The notes beneath the pieces are model-generated. The model did no database searches. It was given only the letters and a program-made list of their open reading frames with translations, and had not been told where the DNA came from. Shown here piece after piece: positions 1 through 13,385 of a stretch of DNA of 64,000 nt. The DNA is from Phylloscopus collybita (lineage: Eukaryota > Chordata > Aves > Passeriformes > Phylloscopidae), in contig JAJNNQ010000011.1 in the NCBI GenBank assembly GCA_027886175.1, positions 1 through 64,000 on the forward strand, given 5' to 3'. The stretch's first letter is position 1, and each line of letters starts with the position of its first letter. Made by a program: the position numbers and the translations under genes.

Positions 1-77
1 CCCTAACCCTAACCCTAACCCTAACCCTAACCCTACCCCTAACCCTAACCCTAACCCTAACCCTAACCTAACCCTAC

Positions 78-115
<38 letters not shown>

Positions 116-195
116 CCCTACACCCTAACCCTAACCCTAACCCTAACCCTAACCCTAACCCCACCCTAACCCTAACCCTAACCCTAACCCTAACC

Positions 196-236
<41 letters not shown>

Positions 237-3200
237 CCCTAACCCTAACCCTAACCCTAACCCTAACCCTACCCTAACCCTAACCCTAACCCTAACCCTT
301 ACCCTAACCCTAACCCTAACCCTAACCCTAACCCTAACCCTAACCCTAACCCTAACCCTAACCCTAACCCTAACCCTAACCCTAACCCTAACCCTAACCC
401 TAACCCTAACCCTAACCCTAACCCTAACCCTAACCCTAACCCTAACCCTAACCCTAACCCTAACCCTAACCCTAACCCTAACCCTAACCCTAACCCTAAC
501 CCTAACCCTAACCCTAACCCTAACCCTAACCCTAACCCTAACCCTAACCTAACCCTAACCCTAACCCTAACCCTAACCCTAACCCTAACCCTAACCCTAA
601 CCCTAACCCTAACCCTAACCCTAACCCTAACCCTAACCCTAACCCTAACCCTAACCCTAACCCTAACCCTAACCCTAACCCTAACCCTAACCCTAACCCT
701 AACCCTAACCCTAACCCTAACCCTAACCCTAACCCTAACCCTAACCCTAACCCTAACCCTAACCCTAACCCTAACCCTAACCCTAACCCTAACCCTAACC
801 CTAACCCTAACCCTAACCCTAACCCTAACCCTAACCCTAACCCTAACCCTAACCCTAACCCTAACCCTAACCCTAACCCTAACCCTAACCCTAACCCTAA
901 CCCTAACCCTAACCCTAACCCTAACCCTAACCCTAACCCTAACCCTAACCCTAACCCTAACCCTAACCCTAACCCTAACCCTAACCCTAACCCTAACCCT
1001 AACCCTAACCCTAACCCTAACCCTAACCCTAACCCTAACCCTAACCCTAACCCTAACCCTAACCCTAACCCTAACCCTAACCCTAACCCTAACCCTAACC
1101 CTAACCCTAACCCTAACCCTAACCCTAACCCTAACCCTAACCCTAACCCTAACCCTAACCCTAACCCTAACCCTAACCCTAACCCTAACCCTAACCCTAA
1201 CCCTAACCCTAACCCTAACCCTAACCCTAACCCTAACCCTAACCCTAACCCTAACCCTAACCCTAACCCTAACCCTAACCCTAACCCTAACCCTAACCCT
1301 AACCCTAACCCTAACCCTAACCCTAACCCTAACCCTAACCCTAACCCTAACCCTAACCCTAACCCTAACCCTAACCCTAACCCTAACCCTAACCCTAACC
1401 CTAACCCTAACCCTAACCCTAACCCTAACCCTAACCCTAACCCTAACCCTAACCCTAACCCTAACCCTAACCCTAACCCTAACCCTAACCCTAACCCTAA
1501 CCCTAACCCTAACCCTAACCCTAACCCTAACCCTAACCCTAACCCTAACCCTAACCCTAACCCTAACCCTAACCCTAACCCTAACCCTAACCCTAACCCT
1601 AACCCTAACCCTAACCCTAACCCTAACCCTAACCCTAACCCTAACCCTAACCCTAACCCTAACCCTAACCCTAACCCTAACCCTAACCCTAACCCTAACC
1701 CTAACCCTAACCCTAACCCTAACCCTAACCCTAACCCTAACCCTAACCCTAACCCTAACCCTAACCCTAACCCTAACCCTAACCCTAACCCTAACCCTAA
1801 CCCTAACCCTAACCCTAACCCTAACCCTAACCCTAACCCTAACCCTAACCCTAACCCTAACCCTAACCCTAACCCTAACCCTAACCCTAACCCTAACCCT
1901 AACCCTAACCCTAACCCTAACCCTAACCCTAACCCTAACCCTAACCCTAACCCTAACCCTAACCCTAACCCTAACCCTAACCCTAACCCTAACCCTAACC
2001 CTAACCCTAACCCTAACCCTAACCCTAACCCTAACCCTAACCCTAACCCTAACCCTAACCCTAACCCTAACCCTAACCCTAACCCTAACCCTAACCCTAA
2101 CCCTAACCCTAACCCTAACCCTAACCCTAACCCTAACCCTAACCCTAACCCTAACCCTAACCCTAACCCTAACCCTAACCCTAACCCTAACCCTAACCCT
2201 AACCCTAACCCTAACCCTAACCCTAACCCTAACCCTAACCCTAACCCTAACCCTAACCCTAACCCTAACCCTAACCCTAACCCTAACCCTAACCCTAACC
2301 CTAACCCTAACCCTAACCCTAACCCTAACCCTAACCCTAACCCTAACCCTAACCCTAACCCTAACCCTAACCCTAACCCTAACCCTAACCCTAACCCTAA
2401 CCCTAACCCTAACCCTAACCCTAACCCTAACCCTAACCCTAACCCTAACCCTAACCCTAACCCTAACCCTAACCCTAACCCTAACCCTAACCCTAACCCT
2501 AACCCTAACCCTAACCCTAACCCTAACCCTAACCCTAACCCTAACCCTAACCCTAACCCTAACCCTAACCCTAACCCTAACCCTAACCCTAACCCTAACC
2601 CTAACCCTAACCCTAACCCTAACCCTAACCCTAACCCTAACCCTAACCCTAACCCTAACCCTAACCCTAACCCTAACCCTAACCCTAACCCTAACCCTAA
2701 CCCTAACCCTAACCCTAACCCTAACCCTAACCCTAACCCTAACCCTAACCCTAACCCTAACCCTAACCCTAACCCTAACCCTAACCCTAACCCTAACCCT
2801 AACCCTAACCCTAACCCTAACCCTAACCCTAACCCTAACCCTAACCCTAACCCTAACCCTAACCCTAACCCTAACCCTAACCCTAACCCTAACCCTAACC
2901 CTAACCCTAACCCTAACCCTAACCCTAACCCTAACCCTAACCCTAACCCTAACCCTAACCCTAACCCTAACCCTAACCCTAACCCTAACCCTAACCCTAA
3001 CCCTAACCCTAACCCTAACCCTAACCCTAACCCTAACCCTAACCCTAACCCTAACCCTAACCCTAACCCTAACCCTAACCCTAACCCTAACCCTAACCCT
3101 AACCCTAACCCTAACCCTAACCCTAACCCTAACCCTAACCCTAACCCTAACCCTAACCCTAACCCTAACCCTAACCCTAACCCTAACCCTAACCCTAACC

Positions 3201-6200
3201 CTAACCCTAACCCTAACCCTAACCCTAACCCTAACCCTAACCCTAACCCTAACCCTAACCCTAACCCTAACCCTAACCCTAACCCTAACCCTAACCCTAA
3301 CCCTAACCCTAACCCTAACCCTAACCCTAACCCTAACCCTAACCCTAACCCTAACCCTAACCCTAACCCTAACCCTAACCCTAACCCTAACCCTAACCCT
3401 AACCCTAACCCTAACCCTAACCCTAACCCTAACCCTAACCCTAACCCTAACCCTAACCCTAACCCTAACCCTAACCCTAACCCTAACCCTAACCCTAACC
3501 CTAACCCTAACCCTAACCCTAACCCTAACCCTAACCCTAACCCTAACCCTAACCCTAACCCTAACCCTAACCCTAACCCTAACCCTAACCCTAACCCTAA
3601 CCCTAACCCTAACCCTAACCCTAACCCTAACCCTAACCCTAACCCTAACCCTAACCCTAACCCTAACCCTAACCCTAACCCTAACCCTAACCCTAACCCT
3701 AACCCTAACCCTAACCCTAACCCTAACCCTAACCCTAACCCTAACCCTAACCCTAACCCTAACCCTAACCCTAACCCTAACCCTAACCCTAACCCTAACC
3801 CTAACCCTAACCCTAACCCTAACCCTAACCCTAACCCTAACCCTAACCCTAACCCTAACCCTAACCCTAACCCTAACCCTAACCCTAACCCTAACCCTAA
3901 CCCTAACCCTAACCCTAACCCTAACCCTAACCCTAACCCTAACCCTAACCCTAACCCTAACCCTAACCCTAACCCTAACCCTAACCCTAACCCTAACCCT
4001 AACCCTAACCCTAACCCTAACCCTAACCCTAACCCTAACCCTAACCCTAACCCTAACCCTAACCCTAACCCTAACCCTAACCCTAACCCTAACCCTAACC
4101 CTAACCCTAACCCTAACCCTAACCCTAACCCTAACCCTAACCCTAACCCTAACCCTAACCCTAACCCTAACCCTAACCCTAACCCTAACCCTAACCCTAA
4201 CCCTAACCCTAACCCTAACCCTAACCCTAACCCTAACCCTAACCCTAACCCTAACCCTAACCCTAACCCTAACCCTAACCCTAACCCTAACCCTAACCCT
4301 AACCCTAACCCTAACCCTAACCCTAACCCTAACCCTAACCCTAACCCTAACCCTAACCCTAACCCTAACCCTAACCCTAACCCTAACCCTAACCCTAACC
4401 CTAACCCTAACCCTAACCCTAACCCTAACCCTAACCCTAACCCTAACCCTAACCCTAACCCTAACCCTAACCCTAACCCTAACCCTAACCCTAACCCTAA
4501 CCCTAACCCTAACCCTAACCCTAACCCTAACCCTAACCCTAACCCTAACCCTAACCCTAACCCTAACCCTAACCCTAACCCTAACCCTAACCCTAACCCT
4601 AACCCTAACCCTAACCCTAACCCTAACCCTAACCCTAACCCTAACCCTAACCCTAACCCTAACCCTAACCCTAACCCTAACCCTAACCCTAACCCTAACC
4701 CTAACCCTAACCCTAACCCTAACCCTAACCCTAACCCTAACCCTAACCCTAACCCTAACCCTAACCCTAACCCTAACCCTAACCCTAACCCTAACCCTAA
4801 CCCTAACCCTAACCCTAACCCTAACCCTAACCCTAACCCTAACCCTAACCCTAACCCTAACCCTAACCCTAACCCTAACCCTAACCCTAACCCTAACCCT
4901 AACCCTAACCCTAACCCTAACCCTAACCCTAACCCTAACCCTAACCCTAACCCTAACCCTAACCCTAACCCTAACCCTAACCCTAACCCTAACCCTAACC
5001 CTAACCCTAACCCTAACCCTAACCCTAACCCTAACCCTAACCCTAACCCTAACCCTAACCCTAACCCTAACCCTAACCCTAACCCTAACCCTAACCCTAA
5101 CCCTAACCCTAACCCTAACCCTAACCCTAACCCTAACCCTAACCCTAACCCTAACCCTAACCCTAACCCTAACCCTAACCCTAACCCTAACCCTAACCCT
5201 AACCCTAACCCTAACCCTAACCCTAACCCTAACCCTAACCCTAACCCTAACCCTAACCCTAACCCTAACCCTAACCCTAACCCTAACCCTAACCCTAACC
5301 CTAACCCTAACCCTAACCCTAACCCTAACCCTAACCCTAACCCTAACCCTAACCCTAACCCTAACCCTAACCCTAACCCTAACCCTAACCCTAACCCTAA
5401 CCCTAACCCTAACCCTAACCCTAACCCTAACCCTAACCCTAACCCTAACCCTAACCCTAACCCTAACCCTAACCCTAACCCTAACCCTAACCCTAACCCT
5501 AACCCTAACCCTAACCCTAACCCTAACCCTAACCCTAACCCTAACCCTAACCCTAACCCTAACCCTAACCCTAACCCTAACCCTAACCCTAACCCTAACC
5601 CTAACCCTAACCCTAACCCTAACCCTAACCCTAACCCTAACCCTAACCCTAACCCTAACCCTAACCCTAACCCTAACCCTAACCCTAACCCTAACCCTAA
5701 CCCTAACCCTAACCCTAACCCTAACCCTAACCCTAACCCTAACCCTAACCCTAACCCTAACCCTAACCCTAACCCTAACCCTAACCCTAACCCTAACCCT
5801 AACCCTAACCCTAACCCTAACCCTAACCCTAACCCTAACCCTAACCCTAACCCTAACCCTAACCCTAACCCTAACCCTAACCCTAACCCTAACCCTAACC
5901 CTAACCCTAACCCTAACCCTAACCCTAACCCTAACCCTAACCCTAACCCTAACCCTAACCCTAACCCTAACCCTAACCCTAACCCTAACCCTAACCCTAA
6001 CCCTAACCCTAACCCTAACCCTAACCCTAACCCTAACCCTAACCCTAACCCTAACCCTAACCCTAACCCTAACCCTAACCCTAACCCTAACCCTAACCCT
6101 AACCCTAACCCTAACCCTAACCCTAACCCTAACCCTAACCCTAACCCTAACCCTAACCCTAACCCTAACCCTAACCCTAACCCTAACCCTAACCCTAACC

Positions 6201-9200
6201 CTAACCCTAACCCTAACCCTAACCCTAACCCTAACCCTAACCCTAACCCTAACCCTAACCCTAACCCTAACCCTAACCCTAACCCTAACCCTAACCCTAA
6301 CCCTAACCCTAACCCTAACCCTAACCCTAACCCTAACCCTAACCCTAACCCTAACCCTAACCCTAACCCTAACCCTAACCCTAACCCTAACCCTAACCCT
6401 AACCCTAACCCTAACCCTAACCCTAACCCTAACCCTAACCCTAACCCTAACCCTAACCCTAACCCTAACCCTAACCCTAACCCTAACCCTAACCCTAACC
6501 CTAACCCTAACCCTAACCCTAACCCTAACCCTAACCCTAACCCTAACCCTAACCCTAACCCTAACCCTAACCCTAACCCTAACCCTAACCCTAACCCTAA
6601 CCCTAACCCTAACCCTAACCCTAACCCTAACCCTAACCCTAACCCTAACCCTAACCCTAACCCTAACCCTAACCCTAACCCTAACCCTAACCCTAACCCT
6701 AACCCTAACCCTAACCCTAACCCTAACCCTAACCCTAACCCTAACCCTAACCCTAACCCTAACCCTAACCCTAACCCTAACCCTAACCCTAACCCTAACC
6801 CTAACCCTAACCCTAACCCTAACCCTAACCCTAACCCTAACCCTAACCCTAACCCTAACCCTAACCCTAACCCTAACCCTAACCCTAACCCTAACCCTAA
6901 CCCTAACCCTAACCCTAACCCTAACCCTAACCCTAACCCTAACCCTAACCCTAACCCTAACCCTAACCCTAACCCTAACCCTAACCCTAACCCTAACCCT
7001 AACCCTAACCCTAACCCTAACCCTAACCCTAACCCTAACCCTAACCCTAACCCTAACCCTAACCCTAACCCTAACCCTAACCCTAACCCTAACCCTAACC
7101 CTAACCCTAACCCTAACCCTAACCCTAACCCTAACCCTAACCCTAACCCTAACCCTAACCCTAACCCTAACCCTAACCCTAACCCTAACCCTAACCCTAA
7201 CCCTAACCCTAACCCTAACCCTAACCCTAACCCTAACCCTAACCCTAACCCTAACCCTAACCCTAACCCTAACCCTAACCCTAACCCTAACCCTAACCCT
7301 AACCCTAACCCTAACCCTAACCCTAACCCTAACCCTAACCCTAACCCTAACCCTAACCCTAACCCTAACCCTAACCCTAACCCTAACCCTAACCCTAACC
7401 CTAACCCTAACCCTAACCCTAACCCTAACCCTAACCCTAACCCTAACCCTAACCCTAACCCTAACCCTAACCCTAACCCTAACCCTAACCCTAACCCTAA
7501 CCCTAACCCTAACCCTAACCCTAACCCTAACCCTAACCCTAACCCTAACCCTAACCCTAACCCTAACCCTAACCCTAACCCTAACCCTAACCCTAACCCT
7601 AACCCTAACCCTAACCCTAACCCTAACCCTAACCCTAACCCTAACCCTAACCCTAACCCTAACCCTAACCCTAACCCTAACCCTAACCCTAACCCTAACC
7701 CTAACCCTAACCCTAACCCTAACCCTAACCCTAACCCTAACCCTAACCCTAACCCTAACCCTAACCCTAACCCTAACCCTAACCCTAACCCTAACCCTAA
7801 CCCTAACCCTAACCCTAACCCTAACCCTAACCCTAACCCTAACCCTAACCCTAACCCTAACCCTAACCCTAACCCTAACCCTAACCCTAACCCTAACCCT
7901 AACCCTAACCCTAACCCTAACCCTAACCCTAACCCTAACCCTAACCCTAACCCTAACCCTAACCCTAACCCTAACCCTAACCCTAACCCTAACCCTAACC
8001 CTAACCCTAACCCTAACCCTAACCCTAACCCTAACCCTAACCCTAACCCTAACCCTAACCCTAACCCTAACCCTAACCCTAACCCTAACCCTAACCCTAA
8101 CCCTAACCCTAACCCTAACCCTAACCCTAACCCTAACCCTAACCCTAACCCTAACCCTAACCCTAACCCTAACCCTAACCCTAACCCTAACCCTAACCCT
8201 AACCCTAACCCTAACCCTAACCCTAACCCTAACCCTAACCCTAACCCTAACCCTAACCCTAACCCTAACCCTAACCCTAACCCTAACCCTAACCCTAACC
8301 CTAACCCTAACCCTAACCCTAACCCTAACCCTAACCCTAACCCTAACCCTAACCCTAACCCTAACCCTAACCCTAACCCTAACCCTAACCCTAACCCTAA
8401 CCCTAACCCTAACCCTAACCCTAACCCTAACCCTAACCCTAACCCTAACCCTAACCCTAACCCTAACCCTAACCCTAACCCTAACCCTAACCCTAACCCT
8501 AACCCTAACCCTAACCCTAACCCTAACCCTAACCCTAACCCTAACCCTAACCCTAACCCTAACCCTAACCCTAACCCTAACCCTAACCCTAACCCTAACC
8601 CTAACCCTAACCCTAACCCTAACCCTAACCCTAACCCTAACCCTAACCCTAACCCTAACCCTAACCCTAACCCTAACCCTAACCCTAACCCTAACCCTAA
8701 CCCTAACCCTAACCCTAACCCTAACCCTAACCCTAACCCTAACCCTAACCCTAACCCTAACCCTAACCCTAACCCTAACCCTAACCCTAACCCTAACCCT
8801 AACCCTAACCCTAACCCTAACCCTAACCCTAACCCTAACCCTAACCCTAACCCTAACCCTAACCCTAACCCTAACCCTAACCCTAACCCTAACCCTAACC
8901 CTAACCCTAACCCTAACCCTAACCCTAACCCTAACCCTAACCCTAACCCTAACCCTAACCCTAACCCTAACCCTAACCCTAACCCTAACCCTAACCCTAA
9001 CCCTAACCCTAACCCTAACCCTAACCCTAACCCTAACCCTAACCCTAACCCTAACCCTAACCCTAACCCTAACCCTAACCCTAACCCTAACCCTAACCCT
9101 AACCCTAACCCTAACCCTAACCCTAACCCTAACCCTAACCCTAACCCTAACCCTAACCCTAACCCTAACCCTAACCCTAACCCTAACCCTAACCCTAACC

Positions 9201-12164
9201 CTAACCCTAACCCTAACCCTAACCCTAACCCTAACCCTAACCCTAACCCTAACCCTAACCCTAACCCTAACCCTAACCCTAACCCTAACCCTAACCCTAA
9301 CCCTAACCCTAACCCTAACCCTAACCCTAACCCTAACCCTAACCCTAACCCTAACCCTAACCCTAACCCTAACCCTAACCCTAACCCTAACCCTAACCCT
9401 AACCCTAACCCTAACCCTAACCCTAACCCTAACCCTAACCCTAACCCTAACCCTAACCCTAACCCTAACCCTAACCCTAACCCTAACCCTAACCCTAACC
9501 CTAACCCTAACCCTAACCCTAACCCTAACCCTAACCCTAACCCTAACCCTAACCCTAACCCTAACCCTAACCCTAACCCTAACCCTAACCCTAACCCTAA
9601 CCCTAACCCTAACCCTAACCCTAACCCTAACCCTAACCCTAACCCTAACCCTAACCCTAACCCTAACCCTAACCCTAACCCTAACCCTAACCCTAACCCT
9701 AACCCTAACCCTAACCCTAACCCTAACCCTAACCCTAACCCTAACCCTAACCCTAACCCTAACCCTAACCCTAACCCTAACCCTAACCCTAACCCTAACC
9801 CTAACCCTAACCCTAACCCTAACCCTAACCCTAACCCTAACCCTAACCCTAACCCTAACCCTAACCCTAACCCTAACCCTAACCCTAACCCTAACCCTAA
9901 CCCTAACCCTAACCCTAACCCTAACCCTAACCCTAACCCTAACCCTAACCCTAACCCTAACCCTAACCCTAACCCTAACCCTAACCCTAACCCTAACCCT
10001 AACCCTAACCCTAACCCTAACCCTAACCCTAACCCTAACCCTAACCCTAACCCTAACCCTAACCCTAACCCTAACCCTAACCCTAACCCTAACCCTAACC
10101 CTAACCCTAACCCTAACCCTAACCCTAACCCTAACCCTAACCCTAACCCTAACCCTAACCCTAACCCTAACCCTAACCCTAACCCTAACCCTAACCCTAA
10201 CCCTAACCCTAACCCTAACCCTAACCCTAACCCTAACCCTAACCCTAACCCTAACCCTAACCCTAACCCTAACCCTAACCCTAACCCTAACCCTAACCCT
10301 AACCCTAACCCTAACCCTAACCCTAACCCTAACCCTAACCCTAACCCTAACCCTAACCCTAACCCTAACCCTAACCCTAACCCTAACCCTAACCCTAACC
10401 CTAACCCTAACCCTAACCCTAACCCTAACCCTAACCCTAACCCTAACCCTAACCCTAACCCTAACCCTAACCCTAACCCTAACCCTAACCCTAACCCTAA
10501 CCCTAACCCTAACCCTAACCCTAACCCTAACCCTAACCCTAACCCTAACCCTAACCCTAACCCTAACCCTAACCCTAACCCTAACCCTAACCCTAACCCT
10601 AACCCTAACCCTAACCCTAACCCTAACCCTAACCCTAACCCTAACCCTAACCCTAACCCTAACCCTAACCCTAACCCTAACCCTAACCCTAACCCTAACC
10701 CTAACCCTAACCCTAACCCTAACCCTAACCCTAACCCTAACCCTAACCCTAACCCTAACCCTAACCCTAACCCTAACCCTAACCCTAACCCTAACCCTAA
10801 CCCTAACCCTAACCCTAACCCTAACCCTAACCCTAACCCTAACCCTAACCCTAACCCTAACCCTAACCCTAACCCTAACCCTAACCCTAACCCTAACCCT
10901 AACCCTAACCCTAACCCTAACCCTAACCCTAACCCTAACCCTAACCCTAACCCTAACCCTAACCCTAACCCTAACCCTAACCCTAACCCTAACCCTAACC
11001 CTAACCCTAACCCTAACCCTAACCCTAACCCTAACCCTAACCCTAACCCTAACCCTAACCCTAACCCTAACCCTAACCCTAACCCTAACCCTAACCCTAA
11101 CCCTAACCCTAACCCTAACCCTAACCCTAACCCTAACCCTAACCCTAACCCTAACCCTAACCCTAACCCTAACCCTAACCCTAACCCTAACCCTAACCCT
11201 AACCCTAACCCTAACCCTAACCCTAACCCTAACCCTAACCCTAACCCTAACCCTAACCCTAACCCTAACCCTAACCCTAACCCTAACCCTAACCCTAACC
11301 CTAACCCTAACCCTAACCCTAACCCTAACCCTAACCCTAACCCTAACCCTAACCCTAACCCTAACCCTAACCCTAACCCTAACCCTAACCCTAACCCTAA
11401 CCCTAACCCTAACCCTAACCCTAACCCTAACCCTAACCCTAACCCTAACCCTAACCCTAACCCTAACCCTAACCCTAACCCTAACCCTAACCCTAACCCT
11501 AACCCTAACCCTAACCCTAACCCTAACCCTAACCCTAACCCTAACCCTAACCCTAACCCTAACCCTAACCCTAACCCTAACCCTAACCCTAACCCTAACC
11601 CTAACCCTAACCCTAACCCTAACCCTAACCCTAACCCTAACCCTAACCCTAACCCTAACCCTAACCCTAACCCTAACCCTAACCCTAACCCTAACCCTAA
11701 CCCTAACCCTAACCCTAACCCTAACCCTAACCCTAACCCTAACCCTAACCCTAACCCTAACCCTAACCCTAACCCTAACCCTAACCCTAACCCTAACCCT
11801 AACCCTAACCCTAACCCTAACCCTAACCCTAACCCTAACCCTAACCCTAACCCTAACCCTAACCCTAACCCTAACCCTAACCCTAACCCTAACCCTAACC
11901 CTAACCCTAACCCTAACCCTAACCCTAACCCTAACCCTAACCCTAACCCTAACCCTAACCCTAACCCTAACCCTAACCCTAACCCTAACCCTAACCCTAA
12001 CCCTAGACCCTAACCCTAGACCCTAACCCTAGACCCTAACCCTAACCCTAACCCTAACCCTAACCCTAACCCTAACCCTAACCCTAACCCTAACCCTAAC
12101 CCTAACCCTAACCCTAACCCTAACCCTAACCCTAACCCTAACCCTAACCCTAACCCTAACCCTA
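1..12164 (+). repeat. Telomere tract (CCCTAA)n
   Basis: This is the vertebrate telomere repeat read on its C-rich strand, so base 1 is the outer end of a left chromosome arm. From about 549 to 12004 the repeat is uninterrupted, roughly 1,900 perfect hexamers. The first ~550 bases carry about nine irregular units (for example CCCTACCCC, CCCTACACCC, CCCTAAACCC, CCCTTACCC and a shortened CCTAACCTAACCC). Three CCCTAGACCCTAA variants sit at 12001-12034, followed by about 20 clean units up to the junction. The tract would bind shelterin proteins and template TERRA-type RNA. The variants at the inner edge are typical of a real telomere base; those at the extreme outer end look more like low-coverage sequencing error. 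Confidence 0.98.
12001..12034 (+). repeat. Telomere variant repeats CCCTAGACCCTAA
   Basis: Three alternating CCCTAGA-type variant units interrupt the perfect hexamer tract about 130 bp from its inner end. Degenerate or variant hexamers are expected near the base of vertebrate telomeres, where telomerase rarely resets the sequence. Their regular alternation with one canonical unit suggests that a 13-bp block was itself duplicated. Confidence 0.85.
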
Positions 12165-12259
12165 CTCTTTGCATGGGAAACCAAATTCTCTCGCCCAGGA
12201 TCCTGATGTCAGTTTCTACAAGGTCTTTGGCACTACAACGGCAGACAAACTTCCAACTG
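12165..12259 (+). repeat. Truncated satellite A unit at the telomere junction
   Basis: The sequence from the end of the telomere to about 12259 is homologous to the middle of the ~191-bp unit arrayed at 37184-38239. Shared landmarks in order are CATGGGAAACCAAA, a CCTGATGTCAGTTT block, a CTTTGGCACTACAA block and GCAGACAAACTTCCAACTG. The telomere joins it within the pyrimidine run that precedes CATGGG. Only about half a unit is present, so the telomere either healed onto a broken A repeat or the junction was copied from another chromosome end. Confidence 0.8.
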
Positions 12260-12792
12260 TTCATGTCTGGGCTTCACCCGACAGCTATACTGAGTGCAGG
12301 ACGTGTCAGGCAGTCTCCTCTCGCTGTGTGCGTGCTTCTGCTTTGTGTTTGCATGCTGCAGAGAAGCACTCCTGCTTGCTTCTGTTTCCAGCAAGCCAAC
12401 ACGCTTGTGCACTAATAGTGCTGCCTTTGCCAGCACAAAATCACTTGCTAGTTGAGTTGGAGTTGCCCCTGCATTCAGCAGCGCAAGCAGAAGCTCTGCT
12501 GTCTCTCTGCGGCTTGTGCACAGCAGAGCTGTCCAGAACGAGAAGCTGCCTTTTTGCCGAGAGAGCGCAGGGAAGCAGGCGTCCTCGGGGAAGCCGCAGG
12601 GTGTGCAGGGAAGCGAAAGGAAAGCGGGGAAGAACGTGGAAGGCAAGAAAATATCGTGGAGAGCAGGTATTTGCAAGGACGTTGAGGCAGAAGACAGCAA
12701 AGCTGTTTTCATCTGTGGGAGCTTCGGGTCGACTTGTAGAAAGTCCCCCAGCCCAGTGCACCGTGCCCGTGGTTAGTTCCTTGCAAAGCATG
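12260..12792 (+). repeat. Satellite B copy (diverged), telomere-proximal
   Basis: This is a diverged copy of the ~498-bp unit that forms the array after 52885. It shares, in order, CTGAGTGCAG, GTGTCAGGCAGTCTCCTCTC, a GCAGAGAAGCACTC block, CCAGCAAGCCAA, AGCAGAGCTGTC, GAGAAGCTGCCTTTT, GCCGAGA and a GTAGAAAGTCCCCCA block. At about 530 bp it is longer than the array monomers, mainly because of extra bases after the GGGGAAGAA block. It is closer to the copy at 36381-36913 than to the array monomers, so it belongs to an older or separate subfamily. Open frames on both strands are the same ones seen in all B copies and are not treated as genes. Confidence 0.85.
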
Positions 12793-13058
12793 CCCTTATT
12801 TCAGTCGAGAGCTTTAGGGATTGCAGGCGGTGTCATGCAGTCTCCTTTCGCCGTGTGCGTTCTGGTGCTTTGTGTTCGCAGGATGCAGAGAAGCACTCGT
12901 GCTTGGCTTCTCTTTCCAGCAAGCCATGGCGCTTGTGCAGCAAGAATGCTGCCTTTTCCAGCACAGGATCACTGTGGAGTTGAGCTGGAGCTGATTCTGC
13001 TTTCAGCAACTGAAGCAGAAGCTCTGCTAGCTCTCTGCTGCTCGGGCGAGCTGTGGGT
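12793..13058 (+). repeat. Satellite B copy, partial second unit
   Basis: This is a second, more diverged B-type unit directly following the first. It shows the CAGTCTCCTTTCGCCGTGTG, GCAGAGAAGCACTCGTGC, CCAGCAAGCCA, TTTTCCAGCACAGGATCA and GAAGCTCTGC landmarks, then breaks off after a CTCTCTGCTG block where the equivalent of the AGCAGAGCTGTC box should be. Its CACAGGATCACTG wording matches the isolated copy at 17484-17816, marking a third B subfamily. Confidence 0.75.
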
Positions 13059-13385
13059 CTAAGAGCTGGAGGACCCGGGCGGCGTTGGGGCCGGGTCGGC
13101 ACCGGGATGGCCACGGGCAGCAGGAGGCGCTCCAGGACAGGTGCTGGGCCGAGCCCTCCTGCTCCGCCGGCAGCCGGCGCTGCGCTGGGGTCCTGCCCGG
13201 GCTCCGGGCACGGCAGGATAGCGGCGGCAAGTTCCTCGTGCTGACTGGGAACGGCCGGGGAGCGGGGGCCCCCCGTCCCAGCACCAGAACCTCGCTGCTC
13301 CCCGCGGTGCGGAGAAATCTTTTTTCCAGCATAGGCAGAGAATTCTTTACGAGAAAAGTCAAAACTCAGGGATACGGGGTCTGAG
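13059..13385. other. GC-rich unique stretch, unrecognised
   Basis: About 330 bases rich in G and C with many CpGs directly follow the B copies. Open frames exist on both strands (13085-13384 plus, 13027-13362 minus), as expected from GC content alone. I recognise no domain, promoter element or repeat family. It could be the remnant of a GC-rich promoter or exon captured near the telomere. Confidence 0.4.

Noticed and set aside
12016..12264. Minus-strand frame coding a long Gly-Leu repeat
   Set aside because: It is the translation of TTAGGG-derived telomere sequence and has no independent support as a gene.
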